This document shows positions 42,742 to 52,666 of a stretch of 64,000 nucleotides of DNA, in pieces. Position 1 is the first letter of the stretch. Every line of letters begins with the position of its first letter. A model generated the notes under the pieces. The model saw only the letters and a list, made by a program, of their open reading frames with translations. It searched no databases and was not told the DNA's origin. This DNA comes from Rubrivirga marina (GTDB lineage Bacteria > Bacteroidota > Rhodothermia > Rhodothermales > Rubricoccaceae): the NCBI RefSeq assembly GCF_002283365.1, contig NZ_MQWD01000001.1, positions 2,761,749-2,825,748 on the forward strand. Reading direction: 5' to 3'. Made by a program: the position numbers and the translations under genes.

Positions 42742-43413
42742 TCAGCGTGGCTCGGCGACGAGGATCAGCGACAGCGGGTGGCCGGTGTCGGGGTCCGTCG
42801 GCTCCACGACCTCGGTGAGCCCGAGTCCCGCCGTGCCGAGTGCTCGGACCCACGAGCCTAGGGTCCGGAAGTACCACGGCATCGGTTCGAAGCCCTCGGC
42901 CATCGACGCGAACGACTCCTGCCGCCACCCGTCGGCGTAGGGCGGGTCGACGGCGATGGGATGGACGGTCTGGACGATCACGCGCCCCCCGGCGTCGAGC
43001 CGGGACGCGGCGGCGCGAAGGGTCCCGGCGACCGACTCGTCGAGGAGCGCGAAGTTGAACACGGCCGCGTCGTACGGTCCGCCGAGGCGGGCGGGGTCGG
43101 CTTCGGCGGCCCCGTAGGAAACCACGTCGAACGAGCCCCCGCCCTCGCGGGCCGACTCGATCAGACCGGCGCTTCCGTCGACTCCATGGACTGTCGCGCC
43201 GAGCGCCGCGAGCGCCCGGCTCAGCCAGCCCTCGCCGCAGCCGACGTCGAGGACGCGCCCGCCGGGCGGCAGGCCCTTCAGCGTGGCCTCGACGACGGCC
43301 GCGTCGGTCCCGGCCCGGCGGCTCGGGATCGCGCCATCACGGACGACCCGGGTCCAGGCATCCGCGTTGGCGTCCCACGACTGGCAGAGACGGATGTGCA
43401 GGGCGTCGCTCAT
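42742..43413 (-). CDS. Class I SAM-dependent methyltransferase
   Basis: The 223-residue protein has the SAM-binding motif I VLDVGCGEGWLSRAL, the acidic motif II (VHGVDGSAGLIESA) and the FNFALLDE segment of class I methyltransferases. The length fits a small-molecule methyltransferase. The substrate is unknown, and a quinone-like or metabolite target is only a guess. The ATG at 43413 begins SDALHIRLCQSWD; an in-frame ATG at 43443 would add ten residues. Confidence 0.85.
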   Translation of the reverse strand: MSDALHIRLCQSWDANADAWTRVVRDGAIPSRRAGTDAAVVEATLKGLPPGGRVLDVGCGEGWLSRALAALGATVHGVDGSAGLIESAREGGGSFDVVSYGAAEADPARLGGPYDAAVFNFALLDESVAGTLRAAASRLDAGGRVIVQTVHPIAVDPPYADGWRQESFASMAEGFEPMPWYFRTLGSWVRALGTAGLGLTEVVEPTDPDTGHPLSLILVAEPR

Positions 43414-43489
43414 GCCTCGGACGGTGGCGTCGCCCGTCACCATTGGCAGGACAAGGGATCCTGAGCGCTGAGGGTTCGTGCCGCCGAGG

Positions 43490-44002
43490 CTACTCGAGGT
43501 CGACCTTCTCGTTCTCGCCGATGTCACGGGCCGGCTTGCCCGTGATCTTGGACTTGACGAACCCGAGGGCGTAGACGACCGGGCTCGACGGGGAGTCCCA
43601 GTACTCGGCCCGCTCGACCTGGACCTTCAGGAGTCGGAGGTGCGGGTCGTCGAGGCCCTTCGGGAACCACGCCTCAAGCGGCTTCGACCACATCTCCTCG
43701 GCCTTCGCCTTGTCCTTGACGATGAGCGCGGTGCCGGCCATCGTCACGTAATCCTGGCGACCGGGGTGGGCGAAGGTCACGCCGACCTTCCGGTTCCGCT
43801 CGACGTGCTCGACCTTCTCGGAGTCGTCGCGAGTAAAAAACCAGAGGTCGCCGCCGAACGCGACTTCCTGGACGGCCATCGGCCGGGACCACGGCTTCCC
43901 GTCGGTGTCGACGGTCGTGAGCATGCAGATCCGGATGTCGTCGATGAGGTCGGCGAGTTTCTCGATGCGCTCTTGGCGCTCTTCGGGGGAGACGGCAGAC
44001 AT
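43490..44002 (-). CDS. Pyridoxamine 5'-phosphate oxidase-family protein (general stress protein 26-like)
   Basis: The 170-residue flavin-binding split-barrel protein shows ICMLTTVDTDGKPWSRPMAVQEVAFGGDLWFFTRDDSEKV and EYWDSPSSPVVY. This is the pattern of the general-stress-protein-26-like branch, which binds FMN or F420 and is not the vitamin B6 enzyme. Function in the cell is unknown. The ATG at 44002 was chosen over a much longer upstream frame that is antisense-like. Confidence 0.87.
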   Translation of the reverse strand: MSAVSPEERQERIEKLADLIDDIRICMLTTVDTDGKPWSRPMAVQEVAFGGDLWFFTRDDSEKVEHVERNRKVGVTFAHPGRQDYVTMAGTALIVKDKAKAEEMWSKPLEAWFPKGLDDPHLRLLKVQVERAEYWDSPSSPVVYALGFVKSKITGKPARDIGENEKVDLE

Positions 44003-44099
44003 GGGAGAGGGGGGAGGTAGAGGGGAGGCGTCAAACGTGCGGGGTCGGCCGGAGTTCGGTCGGGGCGTGGTAGTCTCTGGTTCCATTCTCTGCGTTCCC

Positions 44100-44906
44100 A
44101 TGTCTCGTGTTGGCCTGGCCCTCGCTCTCCTCGTCGTCGGCTGTGCCGGGCCGCCGGCTGTGGGGGGCAGGGGGGGCGGCGACGCGCTCATCGACCTGTG
44201 GGCGGCGGTCGACGAGGGAGTTCCGACGGTCGGCGGTGGCGTCGACACCTGCCTCGAACGCTTCGGGACGTACAACCCGGACTTCGGCGTCCGCGGCCTG
44301 GCGTGCGCCGCGTCGCCCGTTCTCCCGCTCGCCCAGGTCGTCGAGCGGGCCCCGGTGACCCCATTCCGCAGCGGCCCGCACACGGTCACGGCCGACGTCG
44401 TCGCGTTCGATTTCGAGTCGACGGCGGAGCCACGGTTCGGTCGCTACGACCCGGCATTCGTCCGGTGGGCCGTCGCCCACGCGGTTCCGGAGGGCGCGTC
44501 CCGGACGCTGGCGCAGCCCGTCTACGACCACCACGTCCGGCAGATCGCCCGGATGTACTGGCTGGCGCACCGCGACCTGGTCGAACAGGGCTACCCCGCG
44601 TCGCTGCCTGCCGGCCCGCTCGCCGACTACGCGGCGTACCTCCGCGGCGCCCCGCCGTCTGCGGCCGCGTCGGTGCCGGCCTACGGACCGGGGTTCTCCG
44701 TGACCGCGTTCAACGACGAGAGCCGGGCGCTTCTGTCCGAGCTCGGCCTCCCACTCGCCAACGAGTACACGGCGATCTACGAGGGCAACGCGGCCTACGC
44801 CTTTTGGATGCGCCGCGAAGTCGACGGCACGCGCGGGCTGTGGCACGGCGGCCTCCGCGACCTCCTCGCGGCCTTCGACGCCGACTGGCTCGCCGCGAAC
44901 GGCTGA
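44100..44906 (+). CDS. Putative lipoprotein of unknown function
   Basis: The 268-residue product begins with a short lipoprotein signal (LALALLVVGC, Cys at about residue 15). A region with four Cys and several conserved-looking aromatic patches follows (RFGRYDPAFVRWAVAHAVP, QIARMYWLAHRDLVEQGYPA, GLWHGGLRDLL). I do not recognise the family. Codon use is normal. It is flanked by a divergent flavin protein and a convergent lpd. Confidence 0.68.
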   Translation: MSRVGLALALLVVGCAGPPAVGGRGGGDALIDLWAAVDEGVPTVGGGVDTCLERFGTYNPDFGVRGLACAASPVLPLAQVVERAPVTPFRSGPHTVTADVVAFDFESTAEPRFGRYDPAFVRWAVAHAVPEGASRTLAQPVYDHHVRQIARMYWLAHRDLVEQGYPASLPAGPLADYAAYLRGAPPSAAASVPAYGPGFSVTAFNDESRALLSELGLPLANEYTAIYEGNAAYAFWMRREVDGTRGLWHGGLRDLLAAFDADWLAANG

Positions 44907-44913
44907 CCGCCCC

Positions 44914-44945
44914 CGCCCGCCTCGACGCCGTCGCCGAGGTGGGCG
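44914..44945. terminator. Hairpin between the convergent lipoprotein and lpd genes
   Basis: CGCCCGCCTCG pairs with CGAGGTGGGCG (11 bp, one G-T) around a 10-nt loop. It follows the lipoprotein stop and faces the lpd stop, and it is a diverged member of the CCGCCTCGG family. Confidence 0.45.
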
Positions 44946-45007
44946 GAGACGGAACCGCCCCGCCGACGACGAGCGCCAGCGGGGCGGAGGAGCCGGTGAC
45001 CGGAGAC

Positions 45008-46450
<1,443 letters not shown>

Positions 46451-46594
46451 GGTCAGAGGGGAGTAGAGGGGGGAGGGGAGAATACCCTGGCCTGCCGCAC
46501 GGGGTCTCCCGGAGGCGTTGAAGAGGGGGTGAGTCAGGAGCGGGGGGCCGGGGATGGGTTCCTCCGTTCGGCGGAGGGCCTCCAGCCGCCTCGT

Positions 46595-46616
46595 CCCACC
46601 TCGGCGCCGAGGCGGG
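46595..46616. terminator. Near-perfect palindrome downstream of the EutN-type gene
   Basis: CCCACCTCGGC and GCCGAGGCGGG form a 22-nt palindrome with one mismatch, 9 nt beyond the stop of the EutN/CcmL gene on the minus strand. It is a member of the CCGCCTCGG family. Confidence 0.5.
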
Positions 46617-46625
46617 CCCCCGGAC

Positions 46626-46934
46626 TCACCCGCCGGCCGGCTCCCCAGCGATGGACCACTCGTCTACGATCGCGACGATGACGACGTTGGCGGGCGTCGG
46701 GAGGCCCTCGGTCCGGTCCGCGTCGAGGAGCGTGGCGATGACGGCGCCCTCCTTGGCCACGAGCACGACGTCGTCGAGGCCGGCGTCGAGGCCGGGGTCG
46801 AGGGCCACGTCCTCGGTCGCCCCCAGAGGCTCGCCGTCGAGTCCGATCTTGCGGACCACGAGCAGGCGCTTCCCCGTCAGCGGCGACAGCTTCTGGGTTG
46901 CGACGACGGTTCCGGTGACTCGGGCGAGGTACAT
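46626..46934 (-). CDS. EutN/CcmL-family bacterial microcompartment vertex protein
   Basis: The 102-residue protein has the BMC-P (pentamer) pattern. MYLARVTGTVVATQKLSPLTGKRLLVV opens it, GLDDVVLVAKEGAVIATLL is the central pore-facing part, and the end is VVIVAIVDEWSI. In microcompartments such pentamers cap the vertices of the protein shell. No BMC hexamer (BMC-H/T), signature enzyme or encapsulation peptide is visible in the 64 kb, so it is an isolated member. A solitary gene of this family could serve a distant shell locus or have another role. Confidence 0.82.
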   Translation of the reverse strand: MYLARVTGTVVATQKLSPLTGKRLLVVRKIGLDGEPLGATEDVALDPGLDAGLDDVVLVAKEGAVIATLLDADRTEGLPTPANVVIVAIVDEWSIAGEPAGG

Positions 46935-47040
46935 GAGGGCGAAGGGAGCCGGTCGAACTGCGGCTTTTCAGTATTTTATGACGGCGGCGCCCACCACACT
47001 TGCGTCGCGCACATACCTACCACCTTTCCCCCCCACCCGG

Positions 47041-47232
47041 ATGTACAGCACCCAGGGCATCGAGGCGATCGCCACGGTCACCGAGCTCCGCTCCAAGACG
47101 TCGGCCCTTATCGAGCAGGCCAAAGGCCTGAAGACCGGCATCATGATCCAGAAGAACAACGAGCCTGAGGCCGTCCTCATCTCGTACGACCTCTATCAGA
47201 AGATGCATAAGGTGTACAACACCAAGAAGTAG
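47041..47232 (+). CDS. Phd/YefM-family antitoxin-like protein
   Basis: The 63-residue protein has the Phd/YefM fold: ATVTELRSKTSALIEQAKG, the central K-x-GIMIQKNNEPEAVLISYDLYQKM (NGxPxAVLxSxxxY-like), and a Lys-rich tail. Such proteins are DNA-binding antitoxins that pair with a RelE/Doc/PIN toxin. No toxin gene is adjacent; the next gene is the convergent AAA protein. It may be a solitary regulator, or its toxin may be lost or placed elsewhere. Confidence 0.78.
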   Translation: MYSTQGIEAIATVTELRSKTSALIEQAKGLKTGIMIQKNNEPEAVLISYDLYQKMHKVYNTKK

Positions 47233-47238
47233 AGCGGG

Positions 47239-49098
47239 TCACCGGTCGCCCACCAGCCGCTTGAGCTCCCCGACCCGTCGCACGGTCGCCTCGCGGTCGA
47301 GCGAGCGGAACCGCTCCGGGAGCATCGAGCGGCTGGTGCATTCCATGACGGCCACGAGGGTCTGAAGCTCCACCTGGAGCGGGTAGGAGGGGGGCACGAA
47401 GTCGTCGACGACCGCCTGGAGGGTCTCGCGGTCGATCCGGGCTCCGTCGGAGTGGTCTTCGGCCGCCTCCGGCGGGGCCGGCGCCTCCGTCGCGACGCCG
47501 TCCCCGGAGGGGGCGGCCTCGGCCGGCGCGGGCTCCTCGTCGAACGCGTGCGTGGCGGCGCGGAACTTGGCCCGGGTCAGAAGCGCCTCCATGTCCGCGC
47601 CCGAGTAGGTCCGCTCGCCATCGAGTAGCGCGTCGGGGACGTCCGACATGTCGACCTCGACGCCCGTCTTCCGCATCATCACGCGGAGGAGCTCCTCGCG
47701 GTCCTCCCTGGTTGAGGGGTAGAACAGGCCGAGGTGCTCCTCGGCGCGGCCCTGCCGCTTGAGGTCGACCGGCATGAGGTCGGGCCGGGCGGTCACGAGG
47801 AACCAGATGATCTTGCCGCGGAAGCGCGTGTCGGACATGGCCTGCGCGATCTGGCCGAACACGCGGCTGGAGACGCCGCTGTCGCCCTGCGCGTTGCGGT
47901 CGCCGAGCGCGGCGTCGGCCTCGTCGATCATGACGGCGACGGGGTTCATGGCCCGGAGAAGGGTCAGGATCTTCTCGAGGTTGCCCTCGGTCACGCCCTG
48001 CCACTGCGAGCGGAAGTTCTTGAGCTTGACCATCGGGATGCCGATCTCGCCCGCGAACGTCGTCACGAGGAACGTCTTCCCGGTCCCGACCGGGCCGCTC
48101 ACGAGGTAGCCCATCGGCATGACGTCGGGGCGGCCGGCCTTGATGGCCTCGGCGGCGCCGCGGAGGTGCTGCTTCGCCTCGGCGTGACCCGCGACCATGT
48201 CGAGCGTGTAGTCGGTCTCGACGAACTCGAGGAGCCCGTAGGCCTCGGCCTCGATGAGCTCCTTCTTCTTCTCGCTGAGCGACTCGAAGGTGAGCGGGCG
48301 CTCGTTCTCGAGGACGTCGGCGAGGATCGTCCGGAGCTGGACGTACCCCAGCCCGGCCGTGTTCTGGGCGAGCGTGAGGTCCTCGACGGACGACAACTTC
48401 TTGAACCGGGCGCGGCCGTCGCGCTGCTGGCCGAGGAACCACGCCACGAACCCCTGGCGCTCGTCCATCTCCGGGAATGTGATCTCGAGCTCGGCGTTGT
48501 ACGGGCTCTGGATGAACGCCCGCGAGAGGTCGTTGAGGTTCTCCGCGATGAGGGCCAGCGTGAAGTCGGCCCGGAGCAGGAGCGGGTCGTGCGCCCACTT
48601 CTGGAGCGTCACGAGCGCGGCCCGGTCCTCCGACGAGTAGCTCGCGGCCTCCGACATCGGGATCACCGTCTCGGCGTAGTCGACGACGCAGGCGATCCGC
48701 TTGCCGTCGGCGAGGCGCAGGCGGAAGTAGTTGTCAAGGAGCGCGAAGACGCGCGCCGGGTCCTTCGGGAGCTTCTTGGCATACTCCGTGCCGAAGATGG
48801 TGTCGTAGCCCGAGAGCGCCCGGTTGAAGTCCTTCCGGCTCTCCGGGTCCTCGAAGTGGATCCCGTCGGAGCGGTCGTAGAACACGACGACGTCGCGGCC
48901 GGCGAAGAGGTCCTCGGCCAGGAACTCGCGGAGCGGGACGTAGGCCCGCTGGCCGCGCTCGTCCAGCGTCGGGACGAGGTCGCGGACGTTCCCGTGCAGG
49001 ATGAACTGGTTGAGCGTCTTGGTGAAGTAGCGGCGGGCGAGCTCGCGGGCCCACGAGGGGTAGTGGGCGAGCGGGTCGGCGGCGGTCGTGTCGGGCAT
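47239..49098 (-). CDS. Two-domain AAA-family ATPase
   Basis: The 619-residue protein has an N-terminal AAA-like region (about 1-280) without Walker motifs (ILHGNVRDLVP, AETVIPMSEA). A complete C-terminal AAA domain follows, with Walker A GPVGTGKT at 335-342, Walker B VMIDEAD at 389-395 and the arginine-containing DLKRQGR. The order of an inactive then an active AAA module recalls Ycf46-like proteins. A Pro/Ala/Glu linker (about 518-545) precedes a helical tail. The function is unknown; the family is often linked to protein quality or complex remodelling. It is convergent with the antitoxin gene (6-nt gap). Confidence 0.85.
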   Translation of the reverse strand: MPDTTAADPLAHYPSWARELARRYFTKTLNQFILHGNVRDLVPTLDERGQRAYVPLREFLAEDLFAGRDVVVFYDRSDGIHFEDPESRKDFNRALSGYDTIFGTEYAKKLPKDPARVFALLDNYFRLRLADGKRIACVVDYAETVIPMSEAASYSSEDRAALVTLQKWAHDPLLLRADFTLALIAENLNDLSRAFIQSPYNAELEITFPEMDERQGFVAWFLGQQRDGRARFKKLSSVEDLTLAQNTAGLGYVQLRTILADVLENERPLTFESLSEKKKELIEAEAYGLLEFVETDYTLDMVAGHAEAKQHLRGAAEAIKAGRPDVMPMGYLVSGPVGTGKTFLVTTFAGEIGIPMVKLKNFRSQWQGVTEGNLEKILTLLRAMNPVAVMIDEADAALGDRNAQGDSGVSSRVFGQIAQAMSDTRFRGKIIWFLVTARPDLMPVDLKRQGRAEEHLGLFYPSTREDREELLRVMMRKTGVEVDMSDVPDALLDGERTYSGADMEALLTRAKFRAATHAFDEEPAPAEAAPSGDGVATEAPAPPEAAEDHSDGARIDRETLQAVVDDFVPPSYPLQVELQTLVAVMECTSRSMLPERFRSLDREATVRRVGELKRLVGDR

Positions 49099-49283
49099 CG
49101 ACGGGAGGGGTTCGGCTCAGGCGGGGAAGGTACCGAGGCGGGACGCGCCGACCGCCCCCGAGGTTGCCGGCCTCGACGGGACGTTGGCCGATCCTCGGGG
49201 CGCGTCTTTCGCAAGCGGAGCTACACTTCGTGGAACCGGTCGGCGCCCGTCCGCCGTCCTAGCCGCTCCTCACCCGCCCGCAC

Positions 49284-50087
49284 ATGTTCGACTGGATCGC
49301 CTCGCCCGAAGCATGGGTTGCCCTCGGCACCCTGACCGCGCTGGAGGTCGTTCTCGGGATCGACAACGTCGTCTTCATCTCCATCCTCGCCGGGCGCCTC
49401 CCGGAGAGCCAGCAGGCCAAGGCCCGGACCATCGGGCTCGGGCTGGCCATGTTCGGCAGGATCGCGTTGCTCCTCGCCATCGGCTGGGTGATGGGGCTGA
49501 CGGCGGAGCTGTTCCATCTTCCGTTCGGGGGCGAGGAGATGGCCGAGGTCACCGGACGCGACCTCATCCTCCTCCTTGGCGGGGCGTTCCTGATCTATAA
49601 GAGCACCCACGAGATCCACAACAAGCTAGAGGGCGAGGGGGACCACCACGCGTCGGGGGGCAAGGCGGCCACGTTCGGCAGCGTCATCTTCCAGATCCTC
49701 ATCCTCGACCTCGTCTTCTCGCTCGATTCCGTCATCACGGCCGTCGGCATGGCCGACGAGATCGGGGTCATGATCGTGGCCGTGGTCGTCGCGATCGCGA
49801 TCATGATGGCCTCGGCTCGGGCCATCTCTGAGTTCATCCAGAAGCATCCCACGGTGAAGATGCTCGCGCTCTCGTTCCTGCTCATGGTCGGGTTCGTCCT
49901 CGTGGCCGAGGGCTTCGGGCGCGAGATCCCGAAGGGCTACATCTACGGGGCCATGGCGTTCTCGCTGCTCGTCGAGTTCCTCAACCTCCGGGCGGCCAAG
50001 ACCAAGCAGACGCCTCCGGTCAAGCTCCGAGGCCCCGGCCCCGGCGTCGGGCCGGGGATCCCGTCGCCCGAGTTCCCGAACGCATGA
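49284..50087 (+). CDS. TerC-family integral membrane protein
   Basis: The 267-residue membrane protein has the TerC pattern: LTALEVVLGIDNVVFISILA with the acidic IDNxVF motif in the first helices, the repeated LDLVFSLDSVITAVGMA in the second half, and about seven membrane segments. TerC/YkoY/Alx proteins export manganese or act in metal and tellurite homeostasis. The C-terminal tail is Pro/Gly-rich. No yybP-ykoY (Mn2+) riboswitch is seen in the 185-nt gap upstream. Confidence 0.92.
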   Translation: MFDWIASPEAWVALGTLTALEVVLGIDNVVFISILAGRLPESQQAKARTIGLGLAMFGRIALLLAIGWVMGLTAELFHLPFGGEEMAEVTGRDLILLLGGAFLIYKSTHEIHNKLEGEGDHHASGGKAATFGSVIFQILILDLVFSLDSVITAVGMADEIGVMIVAVVVAIAIMMASARAISEFIQKHPTVKMLALSFLLMVGFVLVAEGFGREIPKGYIYGAMAFSLLVEFLNLRAAKTKQTPPVKLRGPGPGVGPGIPSPEFPNA

Positions 50088-50179
50088 GCCCCGCCGATCC
50101 CAACGAGCCGTCGGCGGTGCCCGCGCGTGACCCCGACCGACCTGGGCGCGGCTGGACGTCTGCACTCACCGTCCCCCCC

Positions 50180-51013
50180 ATGCGCGTCCTCGCGCTCCTG
50201 GCCCTCGCCGTCGCCGTCGCGGTGGGGTGCCGCGCCCAGACCCCCGAGCCGTCCCGCGAGGCGGACGCGGTCGCTGTGCCGCGGTCGCTGGCGCCCCAGG
50301 ACGCCCGCGCGGGCTCGCTCGAGACGGAGGCGGGCCGGCTCGCGATCCGCGGGTTCTCGCAGGACGACGCTGTGGCCTACGAGGACGGGCCGGCGTCGGC
50401 CGACGGGACGGGCCGCTACTTCATGGGCCGCGAGATCGCGCGCGTGATGAGCCACCGCGGCGCGGCGTGGCTCGAACGGCCCGACCGCGAGCGCGAGGAG
50501 CGCCCGGCCGTCCTCATCCGCGCCCTCGACCTCAAGCCCGACGACGTCGTGGCCGACCTCGGCGCTGGCACGGGCTACTTCACCTTCCGGCTGGCCCCCC
50601 TGGTGCCCGATGGCCGCGTCTACGCCGTCGACATCCAGCCCGAGATGCTCCGCATCATCGAGGAGCGCGCGACGACGGAGGGGTTCGACAACGTGGCGCC
50701 CGTGCTCGGGTCGGTGACCAGCCCGGGCCTCCGCCCGCAGTCGACCGACCTCACGCTCATCGTCGACGCGTACCACGAGTTCTCGAATCCGAGCGAGATG
50801 CTGGCCTCCATCTTCGAGGCCACGCGGCCGGGCGGCCGACTCGTGCTCGTGGAGTACCGGGCCGAGGACCCCGACGTCCCGATCCGCCGGCTCCACAAGA
50901 TGACTGAGGCGCAGGCGCGGCGCGAGGTCGAGGCCGCCGGGTTCGTGTTCGTCGAGAACCGCGACGACCTCCCTCAGCAGCACCTCCTGGTCTTCCGGCG
51001 CCCGGCGGAGTAG
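50180..51013 (+). CDS. SAM-dependent methyltransferase with lipoprotein-like signal
   Basis: The 277-residue protein has class I methyltransferase motifs (VVADLGAGTGYFTFRLAPLV, YAVDIQPEM, VDAYHEF). With the ATG at 50180 it also has an N-terminal hydrophobic signal ending VAVGC. An upstream ATG at 50084 overlaps the terC stop (ATGA), but would place 32 polar residues before the signal. Exported or membrane-attached members of this family occur in Bacteroidota relatives. The substrate is unknown. Confidence 0.8.
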   Translation: MRVLALLALAVAVAVGCRAQTPEPSREADAVAVPRSLAPQDARAGSLETEAGRLAIRGFSQDDAVAYEDGPASADGTGRYFMGREIARVMSHRGAAWLERPDREREERPAVLIRALDLKPDDVVADLGAGTGYFTFRLAPLVPDGRVYAVDIQPEMLRIIEERATTEGFDNVAPVLGSVTSPGLRPQSTDLTLIVDAYHEFSNPSEMLASIFEATRPGGRLVLVEYRAEDPDVPIRRLHKMTEAQARREVEAAGFVFVENRDDLPQQHLLVFRRPAE

Positions 51014-51014
51014 C

Positions 51015-51401
51015 TCAGGCCACGCCGTTGCGGGTGTGCCCCCGGGCGGCCTCCCCCGCCTCAGGGGCGTCGGCGGCGGGGCCCGAGACCTGGCCGCTGG
51101 CGACGAGGGCTCGCCATTTCGCGGCGTCGGCGGCGTCGCCGTAGGCCCGTTCGAGCGCCTCGAGCCGGGCGTCGAGGTCGAGCACGTGGCGCGCGTCCAG
51201 TTCGTCGGCCTCGGGGAGTCGGGGCATGGGAGCGGGGCGCCGGCCCCGACGGAGCAGCGCGCCGCCGTTGACGATCGTCGTCACGAGCGTGAGGGCCAGC
51301 GCCATCCCCATCGGGTCGACGTGCTGGGCCGTCAGGCCGACGACGGCCATCAGCAGCGTGACGAGGTTGAGGGCGAGGAGGCCGACGTCGGACTTCGACA
51401 T
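51015..51401 (-). CDS. Small membrane protein of unknown function
   Basis: The 128-residue protein has two hydrophobic segments near the N-terminus (about residues 8-25 and 30-48). A soluble Ala/Glu-rich helical tail follows (DARHVLDLDARLEALERAYGDAADAAKW), which could form a short coiled coil. No family was recognised. Its stop is 1 nt from the convergent methyltransferase gene, and its start faces the fructose-bisphosphate aldolase gene. Confidence 0.6.
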   Translation of the reverse strand: MSKSDVGLLALNLVTLLMAVVGLTAQHVDPMGMALALTLVTTIVNGGALLRRGRRPAPMPRLPEADELDARHVLDLDARLEALERAYGDAADAAKWRALVASGQVSGPAADAPEAGEAARGHTRNGVA

Positions 51402-51418
51402 GGGGGCGGGGGGGTACG

Positions 51419-51455
51419 AAAAGCGGGCGGGGGCCCGCTACGGAGCCCCCGCCCG
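51419..51455 (-). terminator. Rho-independent terminator of the aldolase gene
   Basis: CGGGCGGGGGC and GCCCCCGCCCG form a perfect 11-bp stem. On the minus strand this is followed by CTTTTCG. It lies about 50 nt after the aldolase stop and is the clearest intrinsic terminator outside the tRNAs. Confidence 0.7.
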
Positions 51456-51470
51456 AAAGGTGCGGGTCCG

Positions 51471-51492
51471 CCCGCCTCGGCGTCGAGGCGGG
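51471..51492. terminator. CCCGCCTCG palindrome just after the aldolase stop
   Basis: CCCGCCTCG and CGAGGCGGG form a 9-bp stem around GCGT, 11 nt after the aldolase stop and before the T-tailed terminator. It is a member of the CCGCCTCGG family, so this gene end has two tandem hairpins. Confidence 0.5.
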
Positions 51493-51503
51493 ACAGGCCA
51501 GCG

Positions 51504-52574
51504 CTAGGCGACCGTCACCGCGTCGTCGAGGTAGACGTCCTGGATCGTGTTGAGCAGCCGGATGCCCTCCGAGCGCTCGCGCTGGAACGCCTTGCGGCCC
51601 GAGATCAGGCCCATCCCGCCCGCGCGCTTGTTGACGACCGCCGTGCGGACGGCCTGCGCGAAGTCGTTGGCGCCCGAGCCGCCGCCCGAGTTGATCAGCC
51701 CGGCCCGGCCCATGTAGCCGTTGGCCACCTGGTACCGCGTGAGGTCGATCGGGAGGTCCGAGGAGAGGTCGGAGTACATCCGCTCGTCGAGCTTGCCGTA
51801 CGAGCTGTCGCCCGAGTTGAGGGCCGTGAACCCGCCGTTTGTGGTCGGCTGCTTCTGCTTGAGGATGTCCGCCTCGAGCGTCGCGCCGAGGTGGTTGGCC
51901 TGGCCCGTGAGGTCGGCCGACGTCTCGTGGTTCGTCCCCTCGATGGTGAACGCCTCGTTGCGGACGTAGCACCAGAGGATCGTGCCGAGCCCGAGCTCGT
52001 GGGCCATCGCGAATGCCTGCGAGACCTCCTGGATCTGCCGGCTCGACTCGTCGCTGCCGAAGTAGATGGTCGCGCCGATGGCCACGCACCCCATGTTCCA
52101 CGCCTCCTCGACGCGGGCGAACATCACCTGGTCGTAGGTGTTGGGGTAGGTGAGGAGCTCGTTGTGGTTGATCTTGAGGATGAACGGGATCTTGTGGGCG
52201 TACTTCCGTGCCACCATCCCGAGCGCCCCGTACGTGGTGGCGACGCCGTTGCACCCGCCCTCGATCGCGAGCTCGATGATGTTCTCGGGGTCGAAGTAGT
52301 CCGGGTTCTTGGCGAACGACGCGCCGCCCGAGTGCTCGATGCCCTGGTCGATGGGGAGGATCGAGAGGTAGCCGGTCCCGCCGAGGCGGCCGTGGTCGTA
52401 GAGCTGCTGGAGCGAGCGGAGGACGGGGATCGGCCGGTCCGACGGCCCGAACGCGCGGTCGACCCAGTCGGGGCCGGGGAGGTGAAGGCGGTCCTTCGAG
52501 ATCTTCGGGTCGGAGAAGCCGAGGAGCGAGTCGGCCTCGTCGCCGAGGTACTCTTCGATCGTGGGCTGAGACAT
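51504..52574 (-). CDS. fbaB: Class I fructose-bisphosphate aldolase (DhnA type)
   Basis: This 356-residue Schiff-base aldolase interconverts fructose 1,6-bisphosphate with the triose phosphates. Recognisable parts are [42 protein letters not shown] (probable active-site Lys region) and the phosphate-binding LINSGGGSG-like loop with [14 protein letters not shown]. The length fits the DhnA-like bacterial group. The ATG at 52574 begins [17 protein letters not shown]; the 38 residues upstream are unsupported. It probably works in glycolysis and gluconeogenesis. Confidence 0.93.
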   Translation of the reverse strand: MSQPTIEEYLGDEADSLLGFSDPKISKDRLHLPGPDWVDRAFGPSDRPIPVLRSLQQLYDHGRLGGTGYLSILPIDQGIEHSGGASFAKNPDYFDPENIIELAIEGGCNGVATTYGALGMVARKYAHKIPFILKINHNELLTYPNTYDQVMFARVEEAWNMGCVAIGATIYFGSDESSRQIQEVSQAFAMAHELGLGTILWCYVRNEAFTIEGTNHETSADLTGQANHLGATLEADILKQKQPTTNGGFTALNSGDSSYGKLDERMYSDLSSDLPIDLTRYQVANGYMGRAGLINSGGGSGANDFAQAVRTAVVNKRAGGMGLISGRKAFQRERSEGIRLLNTIQDVYLDDAVTVA

Positions 52575-52666
52575 GAGTCGAGCGTGTGAGGGGAGGACGT
52601 GAAGATAGGCGGGAGGCCCAGGTCGCCGCCCCGCAGCGACAAGTGGAAGCGGTTCCTGTGCGGGAT

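Noticed and set aside
49099-49283. A yybP-ykoY manganese riboswitch before terC
   Set aside because: The gap is long enough, but I could not find the conserved loop sequences of that riboswitch. An Infernal search would settle it.
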